Positions 59,110 through 64,000 of a stretch of DNA of 64,000 bases are shown here, in pieces (positions within the stretch are counted from its first letter, which is position 1; every line of letters starts with the position of its first letter). The notes under the pieces are model-generated. The model was given only the letters and a program-made list of their open reading frames with translations. It was not told the origin of the DNA and searched no databases. The DNA is from Protopterus annectens (taxonomy: Eukaryota > Chordata > Ceratodontiformes > Protopteridae), in the NCBI RefSeq assembly GCF_019279795.1, contig NC_056738.1, positions 406,633,245 through 406,697,244 on the forward strand. The letters run 5' to 3'. Both the position numbers and the translations under genes were made by a program.

Positions 59110-61344
59110 ATGATTTTAAAACTAATTGATAATAATAGTAATGAAGGTGTTATAGACAATGTTTTTGGTAGAGTAAGTGTAGTTAATGACGATGTATTAT
59201 GTGATTTATCTATATATTCACACGATGGAATATTAGACAATGCCGACATTTACAGTTTGAATGTCAGCAACAATATAGTTACAACCCATAACAATATAGA
59301 TATGGTGTGTGTGGATAATGGGGCTATACAAGAGAAATGTATAGGTCAACAAATACAAGACAGCGAATGCAGGTTGTTTTTTAAACCCAAAATTGTGACT
59401 AATACAAAAGGGGATTTTAAATTATATAATTATACCAATCAAGTTTTTGATAATGAATGTGTCAATTTGTTTTCAAAAGGTTTTAGTTTTGTACCGTGCA
59501 GGATGGGTAATTTGGTTAATACAATATTGGATTTGAAATTATTTACTCGGAAACTGAATTTAAAGGTATTGTATCAGAGTAGCACCTGGGACAGGGGACA
59601 GACAGGTGCAAATAAATTATCCAAGCCTAGTTTTTATAATCCACCCATGCATGAAAAGGTGGCCTTCTTTGAGAAAGCAACTGAAAATGATTTTAGGGAT
59701 GCTTTTACCAAATACAATAACAATAATAAAAAATGTAATAGTAACAAGAATTTAACTGTAGAGGAAGAAGTCATTTTCAACAGGATAATATCGACCCCAA
59801 GCATTAGAATTATGAAACCCGATAAGGGCAGTGGAATAGTTACAGTTGATTATGAAGATTATGTGTCTTATATGAATGCTATGTTAGAGGGAGACACATA
59901 TAGGCAGGTTAGTAGGAATGAGATATACATAGCATATAATAGAATTGACAATGCATTATTCGACATGCTATTCCAAGGTGAGATAGATGAAGAAGAGTGG
60001 CAATTTTTGAAGAATGAATATCCAGTTATAAGTGGTATTTTTGGAATCCCCAAAATACATAAAGGTCTGGATAACCTACAATTCAGACCTATCGTGGACG
60101 GAAAACGAAGCAAGACACATTTCATTAGTCAATTTTTAGACTTTCATTTAAAACCAGGTATTGAGTATTTTTCTCACATACTTAAAGATTCTTGGGACCT
60201 TTTGAACAAAATTAAAGCCATAGAAATTCAAGATGGGGACACTTTTATTACATTGGATGTATGCAACCTTTTCACTGTTATACCCCATGACAGCGGGTTA
60301 GAATGGTTAGAGGAGCAATTGTATTATACTAATATATACGATCAGAATAAAGTTAACGTTATAGTCAAACTTATGGAAATTGTTCTCAAAAATAATTTTA
60401 TATTTTTTGAGGGGGCACATTATAAACAAAGTAGTGGAGTAGCTATGGGTGCAACGTGTGCACCCAATTTTGCCAACTTTGTTTTGACCTATTGGGAATT
60501 GAATTACGTATTTAACTCAGATCTTTTTATTAACAACATTAAATTTTATGGTCGTTTTTTAGATGACTTAATTATTATATGGAAAGGAGAGCAAGCAGTA
60601 CTCAATACTTTTTTAGATTATATTAATAGTAGTGTGTGGTTTTTAAACTTTACATATGTTATCAGTCAGGATAACATAAGTTACTTAGACATACAATTAA
60701 ATTATGACAAAATTAAACAGAAGCTTGTATCTAAAATATATAGGAAGTCCACCTTCTCAAATTCTTATTTACATTTTGATAGTTGGCACCCTCACCACCA
60801 GAAAAAGGCCGTGGTTAAAGGCCAGATGGTGAGGGCAGCGAGAATTGTTAGTGAGGAGGCGGACTTCAAACAAGAATTAGAATATATTATTTCATTGTTC
60901 TTGAATAGAGGGTATCCCAGAGATTTTTGTAGGAATATTGCAAATGAAGTGATAGGTAAGAGATGTACAGGAGTTTATAAGGCCTTATTGAATAATAATG
61001 GTGAAGCACCGACTAATGATCCAAAGGATCAACGGTTTGACTTGAGGAAATATATATGTAACAATATTCCATTGTACATTACTACATTTAATGATACATC
61101 TTGTAGTATAAAGAATATTGTCAACAAAAATTGGAATTTGATAACTGCTGACAGGACTATGGGAGAAATATTCAAAGGACAAGTTACTTTTGTATTCAGG
61201 AAAGACACATCCTTTAAAGATTTGTTTGAAAGTTTGAATGTCAAAGTTAGTAATTTTTCACATAAACCTCCGGGTAATTTTAAATGTGGTAGGTGTTCAA
61301 CATGTAAACGTGATAAATACTGGTACAAATGTGATAGTAAATAA
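59110..61344 (+). pseudogene. Penelope RT, unbroken, plus copy
   Basis: A frame of 744 codons. After about 200 residues of Asn-rich linker, RT motifs appear: IMKPDKGSGIVTVDYED (59809-59860), FGIPKIHKGLDNLQFRPIVD (60040-60100), TFITLDVCNLFTVIPHDSG (60241-60297), SSGVAMGATCAPNFANFVL (60430-60487) and FYGRFLDDLIIIW (60544-60582), followed by a thumb. The aspartates in TLDV and FLDD are present, so the polymerase core looks complete. Near 61309 a 2-base deletion (TGTAAACGTG against TGTAAGTACGTG) shifts the frame after the CGRCSTCK zinc unit, cutting off the endonuclease. The substrate is presumably the element RNA, primed at a nicked target. Confidence 0.93.
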
Positions 61345-61729
61345 ACACAACATCAGAATTAGTCAAAATATTAATTGTTACACCACCAATGTAGTTTACA
61401 TTGCAGTTTGTCAACAATGTGAAGGATTCTATGTCGGTAAAACTAGTAGGCATTTAAGAGATAGGATCAAAGAGCATTTATTGGATATTAAAAATAAAAA
61501 ATTAACAAATGCATTAGCCAGACATGTAAACCAATGTGGAGACCATTGTTTTAAATTCTTTGGTGTATCACACCAACTTTTAGACCCTCAGGGTAAGATT
61601 ACTAAATATAATTTAGATGTCTTAGAATTGCGGATGCAGATTATTTTAAATGCTCATCAACACCCCGGACTTAATGAATATATTAGTATTAAGCCCATCT
61701 TAAGATTGAAAAATATTAAGGGGTATTAA
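61310..61729 (+). pseudogene. Penelope GIY-YIG endonuclease, out of frame, plus copy
   Basis: Beyond the 2-base deletion the second frame reads VINTGTNVIVNKHNIRI, NVVYIAVCQQCEGFYVGKTS (61387-61446), LRDRIKEHLLDIKNKK and ARHVNQCGDHCFKFFGVSHQ to the stop at 61727-61729. The GIY-YIG tyrosines and catalytic Arg are unchanged from the minus copy, so the domain itself is undamaged and only separated from RT. Confidence 0.92.
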
Positions 61730-62460
61730 TTCAGTTATTAAAATGACTATTTCACTTATATTGCAATATGTGTTGACACACTTTTTAATGTTACACAATA
61801 CATACAGAATTTTAAGACAGCATTTTTGCACAATCTTCTTATGATTAATTTATTTAAGTATTGATGTATTTATAGTGAGCATGTAATAATTATTTATTTA
61901 TGTATTTACTTTAGGTAGAGAAGTTTTTATACATTTTTAATATATTTATATAAACCTGCATACATATTTTCACATTAACACACACCCGCGGATTTACTTC
62001 ACGGTTTATTCTGTGCACTTTATGATAAACTAACAACCTGATGTTTATTATTGATATATTTATTATTGACATATTTATTGTTTATTTTATTTCATATTTA
62101 TTATGATAGATTCTTATATTCCCATAAATTAAAATCAAAATTAAAATTAAAATTAAAATTTAAATTTACAAATTTATAAATATTAAAATCTACTTAATGC
62201 ACAACATATATTGACATAATGTATGTATATTGGTTCTTATACATTATTTATATTATACATATATATACATTTACATGAGTTGTACAAGTATTAACATACT
62301 CCATATAATGGTGTTTGCTGCCTTCAAATCAAGCGAATACATAATATTCGTTTGTATTTCTTCAAGGTTTTTCTTTAAGAAATTTTTAGAACTCGCTAAT
62401 GTGCAATTAATTGGATAATTGGTACCATTTATTGTTGGTTTGGTGGATATTTAAAGAAGT
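61730..62460 (+). other. Penelope 3' UTR, plus copy
   Basis: An AT-rich non-coding stretch with ATATTTATTATTGA-type low complexity. It matches 52996-53719 inverted. Confidence 0.85.
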
Positions 62461-62467
62461 TCCATAT

Positions 62468-62534
62468 CACAGTTTGTTGTTCTGAAGAAGTTCGTTATAC
62501 GAACGAAACCTAGGTCGACGTTGTTTTATTTGTG
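62468..62534 (+). ncRNA. Candidate type I hammerhead ribozyme, plus copy
   Basis: Core elements are in order: CTGAAGA (62482-62488); stem II GTTCGT (62490-62495)/ACGAAC (62499-62504) around TAT; GAAA (62505-62508); stem III ACC/GGT (62508-62510, 62513-62515); and the cleavage triplet GTC ending at 62516. Flanks can form a partial stem I (TTGTT with GACG, and CACA 62468-62471 with TGTG 62531-62534). An extra A lies between the core GA and stem II, a variant reported in a viroid hammerhead. Hammerheads with very short stem III are known in pLTRs of Penelope-like elements. Activity is not demonstrated by sequence. Confidence 0.68.
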
Positions 62535-62538
62535 TTTC

Positions 62539-62651
62539 AATAAACCTGTTTTTACGTTCATGGACCTTGGGAATTATCGTTTTTGAATTTTGGCAGCAAT
62601 ACAGGAGTTCAACACTTACACTTTGACTGTGGTGCCTTCTATTCTCTATTT
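62539..62651 (+). repeat. Penelope pLTR, 3' end of plus copy
   Basis: A direct repeat of the 5' leader start at 57420 (about 113 bp, AATAAACCTG to TCTCTATTTAT). It contains AATAAA at 62539-62544, a possible polyadenylation signal. Confidence 0.9.
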
Positions 62652-62667
62652 ATAAAGCAGGAAATAA
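62652..62667. repeat. Target duplication, right, of the Penelope-like pair
   Basis: ATAAAGCAGGAAATAA, identical to 52758-52773. Confidence 0.9.
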
Positions 62668-63067
62668 CCCATATGTGATTGCAGCTGATAGGTGGGTTGA
62701 GACTGTGTGCACAATTTCCTCAATGATATCTAACTTAAAAACTTTGGAAATTGCACATTTACGACATTTACTGTAGATACCAGGGCTATATATAATATCT
62801 TTAGTGAGGATATGTCTGGAGAACTGGGCTTCAGAAATTCAGTGTTTGTATGAAATACTTCTTTACTGACTTATTCTGGTCACAAACTAAAACAACTGGG
62901 TCAGATTAAGCTGTTTTGTACATATGAAAATGTACAATTTATTGCTTCATGCTGTGTCAATTCAGCAACTTAACATAGTGGGAAGGTCTGCATGTGAACA
63001 ACTGAATATTATAAAGCAAATCCACAGTGTGTGCTGCAGTATCAGTTTACTAGAAGATGCAGTGCAG
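62668..63067. other. No gene recognised
   Basis: AT-rich flank of the Penelope-like pair, running into LINE-A. The open frame from 62924 begins outside the element, and its first about 50 codons are probably not original coding sequence. Confidence 0.45.
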
Positions 63068-64000
63068 CAACAAATCTCAAAATGCACTCAACTCGAGGCA
63101 CTCCTTAAAATGGAGAACATCGATATCTGTGCAGTGATTGAGACCTGGTTCAAGGCTCTAGAAAGCACCCCTGCATTACCAGGCTATAACACATACCACA
63201 CTTTTTGGCTATCTAACATGGACCAGAACACCAAAGGTGGAGGTGTGTCCATATTCATTAAGGATATCCACACCTCCAGGCTAGTTGCACAGTATAATGC
63301 ATCCAAGGTTATCCAAGTGCAACTAACTCTGGGCAAAACTGCAATCCAAATTGTAGCTTGCTACAGATCCCCCACCATGCTGCAGGATTCCCACTCCTCC
63401 TTTCTTGATATACTGGAAAATATTAGGGTTCAACCAAACACCCTAACAATGGGTGATTTCAACTACCCCACCATTAACTGGGAAAACTACTCATGTACCA
63501 AATCCTTTGCTCATCGCTTTCTGGAATTCATAAATTCCAATTCCCTAGATCAAGCTATCCACACCCCTACCAGGGGCAACAATATCTTAGACCTAGTCAT
63601 TACCAACATGAGTGACTGGTGTTCCACACCTGAAGTCAACTCCTCATTGGTCAGATCCGACCATAAGCTAATCACCCTAGATATCCGCATCCCAGCCCCC
63701 ACCCCCCATTAAGGAAACCACAGTAAAAAATTTCTCCAAAGCCAACTTCATGCTTCTCAAGACAGAAGTGGCGAACTTCATGACACCCATGCAGATGGAC
63801 AATACAGTTATGACTGTTGAATCCTACACAAATGGACTCTATAAGCACTTACACGAGTGCATGAATCGTGCTATCCCAAACAGAACCAAGACGCTATTCT
63901 CCAAAACAAGGAAGCCAATCTTGTGGTCCCCTGCCATAAACAAACTCTACAACAGAAGGAAGAAACTGTTGCAAAAGAGAGTAAAATTCCATGAGTGGAT
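63068..64000 (+). mobile_element. LINE-A endonuclease and RT start, cut by window end
   Basis: LINE-A sequence begins near 63068 (QISKCTQLEALLKMENIDIC in a frame open from 62924). The AP endonuclease is intact through to its end: ICAVIETWFK (ETW Glu present), GGGVSIFIKD, LTMGDFNYPTINW (63442-63480) and SSLVRSDHKLITLDI (63643-63690). A frameshift in a C run at about 63700-63712 ends this frame. In the next frame TVKNFSKANFMLLKTEV and WSPAINKLYNRRKKLL lead into RT, which continues beyond the window. It is the least damaged endonuclease in the window. The start lacks the family's NARS opening, so this copy is 5'-truncated just after it. Confidence 0.9.

Larger units (their letters stand above)
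52774..62651. mobile_element. Head-to-head pair of Penelope-like retroelements
   Basis: A composite of about 9.88 kb: a minus-strand copy (52774 to about 57421) and a plus-strand copy (about 57420 to 62651) joined at their 5' ends. The two are close to identical by eye over shared parts. A single exact 14-16 bp duplication flanks the whole unit and none lies at the junction, so the pair behaves as one insertion. Penelope-like elements encode an RT related to telomerase plus a GIY-YIG endonuclease, and often occur as tandem or inverted partial copies with terminal pLTR repeats. All coding frames carry lesions, so the unit as it stands is not autonomous. Confidence 0.92.

Overview
This window is repeat-dominated, AT-rich vertebrate DNA. 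I recognise no host gene exon, tRNA, rRNA or CRISPR array in it; nearly every protein-coding signal comes from a transposable element, mostly broken. Several CR1/L2-like LINE families, an L1/Tx1-like LINE, an R2/R4-type LINE, an RTE-like fragment, two Penelope-like families, a Harbinger-type Myb fragment, a tRNA-derived SINE with a GGAT tail and many (CA)n tracts together suggest a non-amniote vertebrate with a transposon-rich genome (a fish, lungfish or amphibian). The species cannot be fixed from the sequence alone.

I use working names for three LINE families. LINE-A is CR1-clade: ORF1 has a zinc ribbon and an SGNH esterase, ORF2 has an AP endonuclease and reverse transcriptase (RT), and the tail repeats CCTATGAA. 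LINE-B is L2-like, with an AATA-rich tail preceded by a conserved segment containing CCCCGGGCCTCCACTGAAAA. LINE-C is an older, heavily mutated CR1-like family.

Layout: 0.1-2.3 kb LINE-B (-); 3.9-4.3 kb RTE-like fragment; 4.6-13.5 kb LINE-C pieces (+), split by a LINE-A (-) at 5.78-8.10 kb and by about 1.4 kb of unknown DNA at 11.0-12.4 kb; 15.4-16.2 kb a second, decayed Penelope-like 3' end; 20.5-20.8 kb Myb/SANT remnant (-); 21.7-23.15 kb R2/R4-like element running into LINE-B at 23.15-24.27 kb; 24.7-31.6 kb low-coding DNA with (CA)n tracts and local duplications; 31.7-33.0 kb L1-like ORF1 split by a 428-bp hairpin-rich MITE; 33.2-33.6 kb SINE with target site duplication (TSD); 34.5-39.7 kb the most complete LINE-A, containing a nested same-family copy; 39.7-41.3 kb L1-like 3' end; 41.3-44.2 kb LINE-B split by a 611-bp fold-back element with a telomere-like core; 44.6-47.5 kb old LINE-A relatives; 49-50.7 kb microsatellites and an L1-like 5' piece; 50.8-52.5 kb LINE-A; 52.77-62.65 kb a Penelope-like pair; 63.07-64.0 kb LINE-A running out of the window.

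The most notable object is the Penelope-like pair. Two nearly identical copies lie head-to-head and together are bounded by one 14-16 bp target duplication, so the roughly 9.9-kb inverted pair probably entered as one unit. Each 3' end carries a candidate hammerhead ribozyme. One copy keeps an unbroken RT stretch and the other keeps the GIY-YIG endonuclease in frame with the end of RT. The fold-back element and the hairpin MITE are the next most interesting; both are delimited by the LINE reading frames they interrupt.
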